Part shown: positions 27,945 to 36,430 of the stretch, in pieces
Layout of the letters: each line of letters opens with the position of its first letter
Numbering within the stretch: the first letter of the stretch is position 1
Source of the DNA: UBA5436 sp050951845
GTDB taxonomy: Bacteria > Bacillota > Clostridia > Saccharofermentanales > DTU023
NCBI GenBank assembly: GCA_050951845.1
Contig: JBMNJV010000002.1
Location: 124,001 to 188,000 of the forward strand
Direction: 5' to 3'
Length of the DNA stretch: 64,000 nt
Translations under genes and position numbers: made by a program
The notes under the pieces: model-generated
The model's input: the letters and a program-made list of their open reading frames with translations, nothing else
Databases searched by the model: none
Told to the model about the DNA's origin: nothing

Positions 27945-29120
27945 TTATTCGAGTGCTCCGATAAGTTTTCTTACGCGTACCACACCGTCAATGGCTTTAA
28001 TCTTGTTGATGGTTTCAAAATCAACTTCATCATCTACATCCAGCATTGTATATGCCCATGTTTCTTTATGACGATTACTCAAGCGTGCAATATTTTTATC
28101 TGCCAAAATTTTTGTGATTTGGTTGATCATATTCGGAACGTTTTTGTGAAGTACTGTAATTCTGTTATGTCCGTTACAAACGCCGAAATCAAAATTCGGA
28201 AAATTAACGGAATTGTGAATATTGCCGTTCTTAATGTAATCCAGCATTTGCTCAACGGCCATTTTAGCAGCATTGAATTCACTTTCCGGAGTTGATGCTC
28301 CTAAATGCGGAATATTAATTGTACGGTCCAACTTCAAGGTCTCTTCATCAGGAAAATCTACAACGTAGTGAGAAACTATATTGTTGTCAATCGCCTTTTT
28401 CATAGCTTTGACATCAACCAAACCGCCACGTGCCAAATTGACCACAATTAGCCCCGGTTTAGCATTCATCAATAAATTTTCATTTACAAAATTATCTGTA
28501 TCTTTGTTATATGGAATATGAATGGTAATAATATCACAGATTTGGAACAGAGTATCTAGATCATTTGACCTTTGAATACAGCTATTCAATGCCCAGGCAT
28601 GCTTTACCGTCAAGAACGGATCGTAACCGTAGACATTCATACCGAAATCAACACACATATTGGCTACCAACGCACCGATTTCACCTAAACCGATAACACC
28701 GACAGTTTTGCCATAGAGTTCCGGACCGACAAATTCTTTTTTACCTGATTCTACTTTGGTAATAACCTCACCGTCAGCATCCAGTTCAGCTGTCCATTTC
28801 AGAGCTTCAGCAACATTTCTTGATGCCATAATCATAGCCAAGGCAACTAATTCTTTAACCCCGTTTGCATTTGCTCCGGGAGAATTACAGACAACAATTC
28901 CTTGTTCAGAACATTTGTCCAAAGGAATATTATTAACACCCGAACCTGCACGTCCGATAAATTTCAATTCCGGTCCGAATTCCATATTGTGCATGTCTTT
29001 ACTTCTGACAATAATTGCATCAGGATTGTCGATTTCACTATCCACTACATAATGTTTCGGAATTTGGCTCAAAGCTGTTTCATCAATATTATTTAAAGTC
29101 AAAATTTTGTAATTTTTCAT
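27945..29120 (-). CDS. serA: D-3-phosphoglycerate dehydrogenase with ACT domain
   Basis: 391 residues: substrate domain (IVRSKDMHNMEFG, GRAGSGVNNIPLDKC), NAD-binding GLGEIGALVANMC, catalytic His in NIPHLGASTPESEF, and a C-terminal ACT domain (VLHKNVPNMINQITKILAD) likely for serine feedback. It starts the phosphorylated serine pathway. It lies 59 bases after serC on the same strand. Confidence 0.95.
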   Translation of the reverse strand: MKNYKILTLNNIDETALSQIPKHYVVDSEIDNPDAIIVRSKDMHNMEFGPELKFIGRAGSGVNNIPLDKCSEQGIVVCNSPGANANGVKELVALAMIMASRNVAEALKWTAELDADGEVITKVESGKKEFVGPELYGKTVGVIGLGEIGALVANMCVDFGMNVYGYDPFLTVKHAWALNSCIQRSNDLDTLFQICDIITIHIPYNKDTDNFVNENLLMNAKPGLIVVNLARGGLVDVKAMKKAIDNNIVSHYVVDFPDEETLKLDRTINIPHLGASTPESEFNAAKMAVEQMLDYIKNGNIHNSVNFPNFDFGVCNGHNRITVLHKNVPNMINQITKILADKNIARLSNRHKETWAYTMLDVDDEVDFETINKIKAIDGVVRVRKLIGALE

Positions 29121-29179
29121 TTTATCCTTCCAAAAAATAATCTAAATCTGAATTTGTTTTACAATAATTTCTAAAAATT

Positions 29180-30268
29180 TCAGCCGTTTTGTTTGGCAAA
29201 TTCTTGCATGAAAGAAATCAGAGCATCAATGCCTTCAAGCGACATTGCATTATAAATACTTGCTCTCATACCGCCAACAGATCTGTGTCCTTTTAAGTTT
29301 TGTAAACCTCTGGCCGTTGCCTGTTTAATAAACTCCGCACTTAATTCATCGTTGCTGCAAATGAAAGGTACATTCATCAAGGAACGATACTCTTTTTCCG
29401 CAGTACCGCGATAAAAATCACTATTGTCTATATAGTCGTATAATTTTTGAGCTTTTGCTTTGTTAATTTCTTCTATTGCGGAAACTCCGCCTAATTTATC
29501 CAGCCATTCATAAACCAATTTACATATGTAAATATTGTAGCAAGGAGGTGTATTATACATCGAACCATTGTCTGCATGAATTTTATAATCCAGCATGGTC
29601 GGAGTAAATTTCATCGCATTACCGAGCAAATCATCACGAATAATTACAACAGTAACACCGGCCGGTCCCATATTTTTTTGTGCTCCTGCGTAAATTACTG
29701 CAAATTTATTCACATCATAGACTTCGGATAGAATATTTGAGGACATGTCCGCAACCAAATCCACTGCTCCGATATCCGGAAGATTGTCAGGCGCAATCCT
29801 CGTACCGTAAATTGTATTATTTGTACAAATATGCACATAATCAGCATCCGGGTTAAAATCGGCCCTGGTCGTTTGCGGAATATAGGAATATGTTTTATCT
29901 TTTGAAGATGCAACAATTCTCGCTTCACCATAACGCGCAGCCTCTTGTTGAGCTTTGCTCGCCCAATTACCCGTAATCAGATAATCAGCCGTATTGTTCT
30001 TATTCATCAAATTGAGCGGAATCATCGCAAATTGAGTGGAAGCACCGCCTTGTAAGAACAGCACATGGTAATTATCGGGAATATTCATTAATTTTCTCAG
30101 AAGCTGTTCCGTTTCATCTTGAATATCACTATAAACTTTTGAACGATGACTCATTTCCATTACAGATAAGCCGTAATCATGATAATTCATCATTTCCTCA
30201 CCGGCTTTACGCAATACTTCAGCCGGCAATACAGACGGTCCGGCCGAAAAATTAAAAATTTGATTCAT
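29180..30268 (-). CDS. serC: Phosphoserine aminotransferase
   Basis: 362 residues. NFSAGPSVLPAEVL at the start, HRSKVYSDI, FLQGGASTQFAMIP, the PLP lysine in YAGAQKNMGPAG, and RGLQNLKGHRSVGGMRASIYNA near the end. It converts 3-phosphohydroxypyruvate to phosphoserine. AAGGGG precedes the ATG. The upstream 250 bases to the IS66 element are AT-rich; no T-box (no TGGNACCGCG-like run) is seen. No phosphoserine phosphatase gene is in the window. Confidence 0.96.
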   Translation of the reverse strand: MNQIFNFSAGPSVLPAEVLRKAGEEMMNYHDYGLSVMEMSHRSKVYSDIQDETEQLLRKLMNIPDNYHVLFLQGGASTQFAMIPLNLMNKNNTADYLITGNWASKAQQEAARYGEARIVASSKDKTYSYIPQTTRADFNPDADYVHICTNNTIYGTRIAPDNLPDIGAVDLVADMSSNILSEVYDVNKFAVIYAGAQKNMGPAGVTVVIIRDDLLGNAMKFTPTMLDYKIHADNGSMYNTPPCYNIYICKLVYEWLDKLGGVSAIEEINKAKAQKLYDYIDNSDFYRGTAEKEYRSLMNVPFICSNDELSAEFIKQATARGLQNLKGHRSVGGMRASIYNAMSLEGIDALISFMQEFAKQNG

Positions 30269-30510
30269 ATTATCCCCTTGTCCCTCAATAATAGAGTGTC
30301 ACTTAAAAATAATCATTAAAATGAATTTATATTCACTCGAGATTAACATTATCAATTATGTTTTTCTTAAGCAATTCTATGTATAGAATATTAGCATTTT
30401 TTTAAATTTATCCGCTATAAGCAAACAATTTATGTATATATTGCTAAGCAGGCAAACATACAACTATTAGACTCAATAAAACTTCTCTTAATTAACCTTT
30501 TACGGAAACA

Positions 30511-30518
30511 TAATTAAT
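30511..30518. repeat. IS66 target-site duplication, left copy
   Basis: TAATTAAT, repeated exactly at 32979-32986 on the other side of the element. Eight bases is the normal duplication length for IS66. Confidence 0.9.
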
Positions 30519-30628
30519 GTAAGCGTCAAACCTATCGGCGTCTAGTCACCGGAGCACAACCCAGTTAGACTATCCAAAACTGGATGTCTTAAGACGTCTA
30601 AAAATGAATAGTATAGGAGTGTCTTGAA

Positions 30629-30979
30629 ATGGGTGGTAAACTTGTAGAGCTAAAAACCAATGCCAAATTAAACAGTTGGTATATGGATATCCAATCACAA
30701 AAACAGAGCGGTTTAACCGTAGACGAGTGGTGTGAGGAAGCCGGAATGACTCGTTCCACTTATTACTATCGTTACAAAATAGTGATGAAAGCATTAGAAA
30801 ATCGTCTCGCTGCTGAAGCAGGCAAAACAGTTCAGTTCGAAGCTTTACCGGCTCCTGCTCCTGTTAATGAATCTAAGGAAGAAAGCATCCGCATCCGGCT
30901 CGGTGATCTGGAAGTAGAGATACCATCCGGAGCCAGCTCAGAGAATATTCAAGCTGTAATCGAGGCATTGAAATGTTAA
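30629..30979 (+). CDS. tnpA: IS66 accessory protein TnpA
   Basis: 116 residues with a helix-turn-helix region (LTVDEWCEEAGMTRSTYYYRYK) typical of IS66 ORF1. It is needed for transposition in studied elements, but its exact role is unclear. AGGAGTG precedes the ATG. The stop overlaps the tnpB start (ATGTTAA), implying translational coupling. Confidence 0.92.
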   Translation: MGGKLVELKTNAKLNSWYMDIQSQKQSGLTVDEWCEEAGMTRSTYYYRYKIVMKALENRLAAEAGKTVQFEALPAPAPVNESKEESIRIRLGDLEVEIPSGASSENIQAVIEALKC

Positions 30980-31329
30980 AAGATTACCGGACAAAAGGGA
31001 AAATTTATCTGGCCTTAGGTTATACAGATCTTCGCAAAGGTATAGATGGTCTATGTGCTCTCGTCCAAGAAAACTATGGCAAAGACCTGAAGACTCATGA
31101 TCTGTTTTTATTTTGTGGTCGGCGCACTGATCGGATTAAAGGATTATTGTGGGAAGGGGACGGTTTTCTTCTGCTGTACAAACGTTTGGAAGCCGGTCGT
31201 TTCCAATGGCCAAGAACCCCGACAGAATTATCAGAGATTACGCCAGAACAATACAACTTTCTGATGCGTGGTATGCAGGTAATCGCCCCTAAAATCCCAC
31301 AACGAAAAACAGCACCTAAAATCGTCTGA
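30973..31329 (+). CDS. tnpB: IS66 accessory protein TnpB
   Basis: 118 residues matching IS66 ORF2: YLALGYTDLRKGIDGL, LFLFCGRRTDRIKGLLWEGD and GFLLLYKRLE. This is the most conserved IS66 signature. Overlaps tnpA by 7 bases. Confidence 0.95.
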   Translation: MLKDYRTKGKIYLALGYTDLRKGIDGLCALVQENYGKDLKTHDLFLFCGRRTDRIKGLLWEGDGFLLLYKRLEAGRFQWPRTPTELSEITPEQYNFLMRGMQVIAPKIPQRKTAPKIV

Positions 31330-31358
31330 AAGCACTGAGATAAAGGCTTTTCAGCTTG

Positions 31359-31389
31359 TTTTATTTTCCCTGAAATGGTAAAATAAAGG
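31359..31389 (+). promoter_or_regulatory. Hairpin covering the tnpC ribosome-binding site
   Basis: TTTATTTT (31360-31367) plus CC pairs with GG plus AAAATAAA (31377-31387, one bulged T). The right arm runs into the AAAGG ribosome site of tnpC, so the fold could limit tnpC translation. Confidence 0.5.
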
Positions 31390-31390
31390 C

Positions 31391-32944
31391 ATGAAAACAG
31401 TCACTATTTCCCAGGAAGAATACAACAAATTCAAGGCGCAAGAGCAATATATTAGTGAGCTTGAACAACGAGAAAAATGGCTCAAGGAACAGATCCTTTT
31501 GCTGAAAAAAGCTCAGTTTGGCTCTAAGAGTGAACGTGCTACATATCTCAAACAATTAAGCATCGATAATCTTTTTGATGAGGCAGAAGTCTTCAGTGAT
31601 CCTGAACAAGAAGAACCTAAATTTGAAGAAGTAATAAATGTTCCGGCTCATACCCGTAAGAAAAAATCTGTCATAGAACGTCTTCCTGAAGATATCCCTG
31701 TCGTTGAACGTCACCACTATGTAGATGCAGAGGGACGTACCTGCCCTCATTGTTCTGCAGAGATGGAAGAAATAGGTACAGAAACAAGAAGTACTCTTGG
31801 TATGGCACCAGCTAAAGTATTTGAGATCCGCGATATTTGTCATGTTTATGCTTGTAAAGCTTGTGACAAAGAAGCAGAACCGGTGACGGTTCGTAAAGCA
31901 ACCTTTCCTGCTGCTGTGATCCCTGGTGGTATAGCTAGTCCGGAAGCAATTGCTAATGTGATCAATGACAAATTTGTTCAGGGAACACCACTCTACCGCC
32001 AGGAACAGTATTGGCAACGAGTCGGTGTGATGCTCTCCAGACAGACGATGTCAAACTGGCTGATGTACTCAGTAGAACATTACTTGAGATATATTTACGA
32101 TAAACTTCACCAAGATCTACTTCAAGAAGACATCCTGCACGCTGATGAAACAGAATTACAGGTTCTGCAAGAAGAAGGGAAAAGTCCGCAAAGCAAAAGT
32201 TACATGTGGCTGTACCGTACAGGAGTAACAGCTGCCAATCCGATTGTTCTCTTTCATTACGAGCGTGACCGCAGGCATTGCCGTCCACAAGAATTCCTGG
32301 AAGGATTTCAGGGATATCTGCACAGTGATGGTTACGAAGCCTACCATAAATTAGAAAATGTCAGGTCAGTGGGATGCTTTGTCCATGTCAGAAGAAAGTT
32401 TGTTGAAGCAGCAGAAACTGCCTCGAAAAACAAAGGCAGCCTTAACCTTGCCGGCAAGGCAGTTGAAGATATCCGTCAAATATTCGCTTGGGAAGACTTC
32501 TGTGCCAAGATGTCCGCTGAGGAACGCTACGAGAAACGACTTGCAAAACAAAAACCACTCATGGAAAAATTCTTTGAATGGCTGGAAGATATTGTTGTGT
32601 CAGAGAAGTCAGCTTTAGGCATTGCCAGAAAGTATGCCTTAGGGCAGAAGGATTATATTCTCAATGTCTACCTGGATGGACGACTTGAGTTAAACAACAA
32701 CCGTGCGGAGCGAAGCATAAAACCATTCGTAATCGGCAGGAAGAATTTTCTATTCGCCAACACACCCAGAGGAGCTACTGCCAGTGCCATTCTCTACTCT
32801 CTCGTTGAGACAGCCAAAGAGACGGGAGTTGATCCTTACAGTTACTTGGTTTATACCCTGACAGAAGCAGCAAAACTACGTGATACCGATGAATTCGAGA
32901 AAATTGCCGAACTGACGCCCGCATATTTTAAAAATCTCGGATAA
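31391..32944 (+). CDS. tnpC: IS66 transposase TnpC
   Basis: 517 residues. N-terminal coiled coil and leucine-rich segment, a zinc-finger-like CPHC...CKAC pair, then a DDE catalytic core: Asp in LHADETELQ, Asp in HSDGYEAYHKL, Glu in NNRAERSIKPF. The C-terminal IS66 element has YLVYTLTEAAKL. Full length with no interruption. Starts 61 bases after tnpB. Confidence 0.96.
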   Translation: MKTVTISQEEYNKFKAQEQYISELEQREKWLKEQILLLKKAQFGSKSERATYLKQLSIDNLFDEAEVFSDPEQEEPKFEEVINVPAHTRKKKSVIERLPEDIPVVERHHYVDAEGRTCPHCSAEMEEIGTETRSTLGMAPAKVFEIRDICHVYACKACDKEAEPVTVRKATFPAAVIPGGIASPEAIANVINDKFVQGTPLYRQEQYWQRVGVMLSRQTMSNWLMYSVEHYLRYIYDKLHQDLLQEDILHADETELQVLQEEGKSPQSKSYMWLYRTGVTAANPIVLFHYERDRRHCRPQEFLEGFQGYLHSDGYEAYHKLENVRSVGCFVHVRRKFVEAAETASKNKGSLNLAGKAVEDIRQIFAWEDFCAKMSAEERYEKRLAKQKPLMEKFFEWLEDIVVSEKSALGIARKYALGQKDYILNVYLDGRLELNNNRAERSIKPFVIGRKNFLFANTPRGATASAILYSLVETAKETGVDPYSYLVYTLTEAAKLRDTDEFEKIAELTPAYFKNLG

Positions 32945-32978
32945 ATCTGATTGGAACGCCGATAGGTTTGACGCTCAC

Positions 32979-32986
32979 TAATTAAT
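32979..32986. repeat. IS66 target-site duplication, right copy
   Basis: TAATTAAT, identical to 30511-30518. Confidence 0.9.
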
Positions 32987-33009
32987 AAAATACGTTTTGT
33001 TTTTAAATC

Positions 33010-33042
33010 AAAAATAGTCCCGCTGAAAAGCTTCGGACTATT
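33010..33042 (-). terminator. Terminator of tRNA-Pro(TGG)
   Basis: Minus-strand ATAGTCC...GGACTAT followed by TTTTT, 7 bases after the tRNA CCA end. Confidence 0.8.
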
Positions 33043-33048
33043 AATGAC

Positions 33049-33124
33049 TGGTCGAGGTGACAGGACTTGAACCTGCGACCCCCTGTTCCCAAAACAGGTG
33101 CGCTACCAACTGCGCTACACCTCG
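33049..33124 (-). tRNA. tRNA-Pro (anticodon TGG)
   Basis: 76 nt. Acceptor CGAGGTG/CACCTCG, anticodon stem CCTGT/ACAGG with loop TTTGGGA, T arm CAGGTTCAAGTCCTG, CCA encoded. Starting with C1 is usual for tRNA-Pro. Confidence 0.96.
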
Positions 33125-33142
33125 ATTAAATCAGCATTAACA

Positions 33143-33171
33143 ATAATAGTTTCTAATTGCTTTAATGTCAA
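33143..33171 (-). promoter_or_regulatory. Promoter of tRNA-Pro(TGG)
   Basis: Minus-strand TTGACA (33166-33171), 17-bp spacer, TATTAT (33143-33148), 18 bases before the tRNA. Confidence 0.8.
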
Positions 33172-33309
33172 GCAAACCGTTTTTTATAATAATTATTTAT
33201 AAAAAGTAATAACAAATAGCAACAAAACTGTTTACGGCAAAATTGTCTGATGATTGTTTGCATAAGTTATTAGATTGTCCTTATTCGTTTGCGAAAATAT
33301 GCTGAAATT

Positions 33310-33345
33310 AAAAACTCCGCAACAGACGACATCACGGAGTTTTTG
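33310..33345 (-). terminator. Terminator of tRNA-Pro(CGG)
   Basis: AAAAACTCCG...CGGAGTTTTT, a 10-bp stem with T run on both strands, beginning 2 bases after the tRNA CCA end. Confidence 0.8.
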
Positions 33346-33347
33346 AT

Positions 33348-33423
33348 TGGTCGAGGTGACAGGACTTGAACCTGCGACTTCCTGCTCCCGAAGCAGGCAC
33401 GCTACCGACTGCGCTACACCTCG
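33348..33423 (-). tRNA. tRNA-Pro (anticodon CGG)
   Basis: 76 nt. Same acceptor and T arm as the TGG gene 220 bases away, anticodon stem CCTGC/GCAGG with loop TTCGGGA, CCA encoded. The two genes are clearly paralogues. Confidence 0.96.
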
Positions 33424-33472
33424 TTGTCAAAGGATGAAGAAAAGCTTATCCTTTTGTTTTATACAGTTTTAC

Positions 33473-33501
33473 ATTATCCTTTTGCAATACAAAATTGTCA
33501 A
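33473..33501 (-). promoter_or_regulatory. Promoter of tRNA-Pro(CGG)
   Basis: Minus-strand TTGACA (33496-33501), 17-bp spacer, GATAAT (33473-33478). It sits between the phosphate transporter stop and the tRNA. Confidence 0.65.
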
Positions 33502-33529
33502 GTCTTAATTAATACTTATTCTTTAATCG

Positions 33530-35332
33530 CTATTTAGAACAATAACTCTCAAGAATTTTCTCCACAGCGGGCAAAGCGTATTTTTCCGTATAAGCTTCAA
33601 GCATATTATTATATTCCGGACTTAATCTGTTTACATTATTATCAAAATCATGCGAACGGAATAATTGTTCACTGAATTGGCGCAAGACTATACTGATATT
33701 GTTGCAATGATCAGATATTCGCTCAAAACATGTGTAGATTTCGACGATCGTCATTCCGTTCTCAATCCGGCAAATATTGTTTTTCAAACGTTCTATATGG
33801 CGATCATACAAAATTTTATTGATCTCATCAATTCTGTCTTCCAAAGGCGATATTTTTTCTGCCAGATCAAGATCTATATTGATAAAAGCATCTTGCGTCA
33901 TCTGCATAATATCGGTTACTGCTTCGGTATAAAGCTTCAATTCAAGCATCGCTTGTTCCGAGAACGAATTCTCCGCCTGATGCTTGATTTTCGCTTGATC
34001 TGCAATGGTAATTGCATGGTCACTGATCCTCTCTATATCATTAAGAGAATGCATGATGATGGTCAGTTTGCGGTTGTCGGCTTGATTTAGACTGCCGGCA
34101 GTAATTCCCATCGTATATTCCATTAAAGCATCTTCATACTGATCTACCTGATTTTCCAGGGCTTCAACATGTAAATATTCTTCATGTTCAAAATCATAAA
34201 GCAATTCGGTCGCGGCATTCAGCGCAGCTGTCGCAGTTTCAATCATTTTGCAGGTTACCGTATATGCTTGTTCAACTGCAAAACCCGGACGTTCAAGGAA
34301 TCTCGGATCCAAGAGTCTTAAATTGGTAGTAATTTCGTCTTTTTTAATTTTCGGCTCTTTACGAGGCAGAACGATTTTCGAAAAATTAACCAATTGATTA
34401 CTAAACGGAAATAAAAGAATAGTGGTAAACACATTAAAGATTGTATGAATCAAGGCAATATTGACTTCATTAACCACGTCTCCCATGAACGGAAAAGGCC
34501 AGAAAAAGTTGATCGCATAGAAAGCAATCATAAAGCAAATTGTTCCGATTACATTAAAGCTCAAATGAATAAAAGCCGCACGTTTAGCATTTCGACCGGC
34601 ACCAATCGAAGCTAAGGCAGCGGTAATGCAGGTACCGATATTCTGACCCATGATCAGAGGTATAACCGAACCGAATGTAATTGCTCCGGTCGTACTCAAA
34701 GCCTGCAATATACCGGTAAAAGCAGAAGAAGATTGTATTATAGCTGTCAGAATTGCCCCTACAAGTACACCGACCAGAGGATTGGTAAAAACTTGGAACA
34801 TATTTCTGAATTCAGGCTCACCCTGGAGCGGAGCAACCGAACCGGACATCACTTCCATGCCGAACATCAGAACGGCAAAACCCAATAAGGCATGTCCGGT
34901 AGCCTTTCTGCCCTCAGTTTTAGCAGTAAAAATCAGAACAATCCCTATCGCCGCCAGAATAGGCGTAAAGGAACTTGGTTTCAACATCTGAATGAACAAA
35001 CTTTCACCGGAGATTCCGCTTAAGCTTAAGATCCAGCCGGTAACGGTTGTACCGATATTCGCTCCCATAATTACCGGAACGGCCTGAACCAACTTCATTA
35101 CTCCTGAGTTAACCAGAGCAACAACCATAACAGTTGTTGCTGATGATGATTGGATAACCCCCGTTACCAAAAGACCTAACAACAAACCGCGAATTTTTGT
35201 AGAACATAACCTACCAAGAATCGTTTCCATTTTTCCGCCGGAAATCGTAGTTAAGCTATCGCCCAAAATAGACATACCGAATAGAAACAGACAAAGACCG
35301 CCTATCAATTCCAAGATATTAAAGATTGTCAT
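33530..35332 (-). CDS. Na+/phosphate cotransporter family protein with PhoU-like domain
   Basis: 600 residues. The membrane half carries the duplicated Na/Pi signature: GVIQSSSATTVMV and AIIQSSSAFTGIL, with GANIGTTVTGW and GQNIGTCITAAL. From about residue 350 a helical PhoU-like domain follows (ENQVDQYEDALMEYTM, LNDIERISDHAITIAD, CFERISDHCNNI). Such proteins import phosphate or balance its export in bacteria; direction is unknown here. No pst genes are visible. The upstream region has Pho-box-like repeats. Confidence 0.93.
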   Translation of the reverse strand: MTIFNILELIGGLCLFLFGMSILGDSLTTISGGKMETILGRLCSTKIRGLLLGLLVTGVIQSSSATTVMVVALVNSGVMKLVQAVPVIMGANIGTTVTGWILSLSGISGESLFIQMLKPSSFTPILAAIGIVLIFTAKTEGRKATGHALLGFAVLMFGMEVMSGSVAPLQGEPEFRNMFQVFTNPLVGVLVGAILTAIIQSSSAFTGILQALSTTGAITFGSVIPLIMGQNIGTCITAALASIGAGRNAKRAAFIHLSFNVIGTICFMIAFYAINFFWPFPFMGDVVNEVNIALIHTIFNVFTTILLFPFSNQLVNFSKIVLPRKEPKIKKDEITTNLRLLDPRFLERPGFAVEQAYTVTCKMIETATAALNAATELLYDFEHEEYLHVEALENQVDQYEDALMEYTMGITAGSLNQADNRKLTIIMHSLNDIERISDHAITIADQAKIKHQAENSFSEQAMLELKLYTEAVTDIMQMTQDAFINIDLDLAEKISPLEDRIDEINKILYDRHIERLKNNICRIENGMTIVEIYTCFERISDHCNNISIVLRQFSEQLFRSHDFDNNVNRLSPEYNNMLEAYTEKYALPAVEKILESYCSK

Positions 35333-35342
35333 TTATCAAATC

Positions 35343-35486
35343 AAAACGTTGTAACATAATCATATATATCATTACTAGCTGATGTTTAATTCATCAAGCG
35401 AAAAAACAATAACAAAATCAAACAATCAGAAGCAATCTGTTTAATGCAATTTACGATAAATATGAGCAATAATGATACAACGTTTT
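35343..35486. repeat. Long-spaced 11-bp inverted repeat upstream of the Na/Pi transporter gene
   Basis: AAAACGTTGTA (35343-35353) and TACAACGTTTT (35476-35486) are exact complements about 120 bases apart in the transporter's upstream region. They could be paired operator half-sites or chance in AT-rich DNA. Otherwise the 35333-35682 stretch holds no gene. Confidence 0.35.
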
Positions 35487-35510
35487 CTCCCCCCGTAATA
35501 TACGTAAATT

Positions 35511-35561
35511 TTACATTACTCTAACATTTTCTTAACATTTAATAAAGATTCGGAGATATAA
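35511..35561 (+). promoter_or_regulatory. Pho-box-like direct repeats followed by a -10 element
   Basis: TTACAT (35511), TAACAT (35522) and TAACAT (35533) are spaced exactly 11 bases apart, the layout of Gram-positive PhoP boxes (TTAACA-like hexamers with 5-base gaps). A TATAAT follows about 19 bases later in the same orientation. The repeats point away from the Na/Pi transporter gene and toward a short hairpin at 35614-35631 (ATAATTC, loop AACG, GAATTAT, then GTTTTC). Confidence 0.45.
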
Positions 35562-35682
35562 TATTTTGAATATTTATTTGAAACTTAATCAATCTTAGTT
35601 ATAATTCGACAGAATAATTCAACGGAATTATGTTTTCTTCAGTTCAAGATGAAATTATTTTTTTAAGATAATTAATAATAAC

Positions 35683-35711
35683 TTGATGCTTAAAAATAAT
35701 TCTGTTATTAT
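35683..35711 (+). promoter_or_regulatory. Promoter of tRNA-Glu
   Basis: TTGATG (35683-35688), 17-bp spacer, TATTAT (35706-35711), 14 bases before the tRNA. Confidence 0.7.
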
Positions 35712-35725
35712 CAGATTGCTAAAAC

Positions 35726-35800
35726 GGCCCTATGGTCAAGCGGTCAAGACGCCGCCCTCTCACGGCGGAATCAGGGGTTCGATTCCCCTTAGGGTCACCA
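35726..35800 (+). tRNA. tRNA-Glu (anticodon CTC)
   Basis: 75 nt. Acceptor GGCCCTA/TAGGGTC (one G-U pair), anticodon stem CCGCC/GGCGG with loop CTCTCAC, T arm GGGGTTCGATTCCCC, CCA encoded. Confidence 0.96.
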
Positions 35801-35938
35801 TTTAGTTTTAAAGTCAAAGGAAATAGGGTTTCTCTTCTGCAAATCAAAACTTACAAGAAAAATGATTAATGATGAATAACTTATGCATGATTATTTGTCG
35901 GTTTTATGTTTTTTCTTCTTTGCTGCTCAAGTAAGTCA

Positions 35939-35966
35939 TTCAAGTTTAAGGTTTATATGTTATAAT
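35939..35966 (+). promoter_or_regulatory. Possible promoter of the 58-residue membrane ORF
   Basis: TTCAAG (35939-35944), 16-bp spacer, TATAAT (35961-35966). Perfect -10, weak -35. It lies about 100 bases before the small gene. Confidence 0.4.
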
Positions 35967-36064
35967 ATAAGTGATAATAACAAATAGATAAACAACCATT
36001 TTCGCCATTATTTTTTATATCAATTCGGAATGATTTTACATGAATAGTAAAAGGCGGTGATGTA

Positions 36065-36241
36065 ATGAAACCACGTAAACAAGCAAGCGAAACAGCTCAG
36101 GCAATTATGATGTGGATAGGCGTCCCGTTGGCTGTATTCGGAGGGATATTCCTGTTTTTCCTCAAGATATACCTTGTTATAGGCTTATTTGTATTAGGGT
36201 TCTTTGTAGGTATGTTAAAAGGGTTACTGAAAAGAAAATAA
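36065..36241 (+). CDS. Small membrane protein, 58 residues, unknown function
   Basis: Begins MKPRKQASETAQAIMMW and ends VGMLKGLLKRK. A basic N-terminus is followed by two hydrophobic segments (GVPLAVFGGIFLFFL and YLVIGLFVLGFFVGML) and a basic end, a helical-hairpin topology with both ends inside. AAGGCGGTGATG upstream could serve as ribosome site. A promoter-like element upstream and a strong terminator downstream support a real gene. No family recognised. Confidence 0.65.
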   Translation: MKPRKQASETAQAIMMWIGVPLAVFGGIFLFFLKIYLVIGLFVLGFFVGMLKGLLKRK

Positions 36242-36312
36242 CTTAATACAAATTAGACGCTAATACCTAAAAGTGATATTTCTATATTAATAATTAACAT
36301 CATTCATTGTAT

Positions 36313-36352
36313 AAAAAAGACTTGAATCTATAGATAGACAAGTCTTTTAATT
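36313..36352. terminator. Bidirectional terminator between small membrane gene and the fab regulator
   Basis: AAAAGACTTG (36315-36324) pairs perfectly with CAAGTCTTTT (36339-36348), a 10-bp stem with A/T runs on both sides. It can end both the plus-strand small gene and the minus-strand fatty-acid operon. Confidence 0.85.
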
Positions 36353-36430
36353 TGTTTTCCAAATCATACGGATTTATATTTTTGTCAGTCGTTAAAGATC
36401 TTTATTATAATTATCATCCATTTCCAGTTC

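Larger units (their letters stand above)
30519..32978 (+). mobile_element. Complete IS66-family insertion sequence (2460 bp)
   Basis: The ends are 23-bp inverted repeats (30519-30541 and 32956-32978) starting GTAAGCGTCAAACC and GTGAGCGTCAAACC, one mismatch. They are flanked by an 8-bp target duplication. Three genes are in the standard order tnpA, tnpB, tnpC, all intact. The insertion lies about 250 bases upstream of serC and 70 bases from a tRNA-Pro. The exact duplication and intact frames suggest a recent, possibly active element. Confidence 0.96.

Noticed and set aside
30269..30510. T-box leader for serC
   Set aside because: No specifier-like hairpin or TGGNACCGCG-type run is visible.
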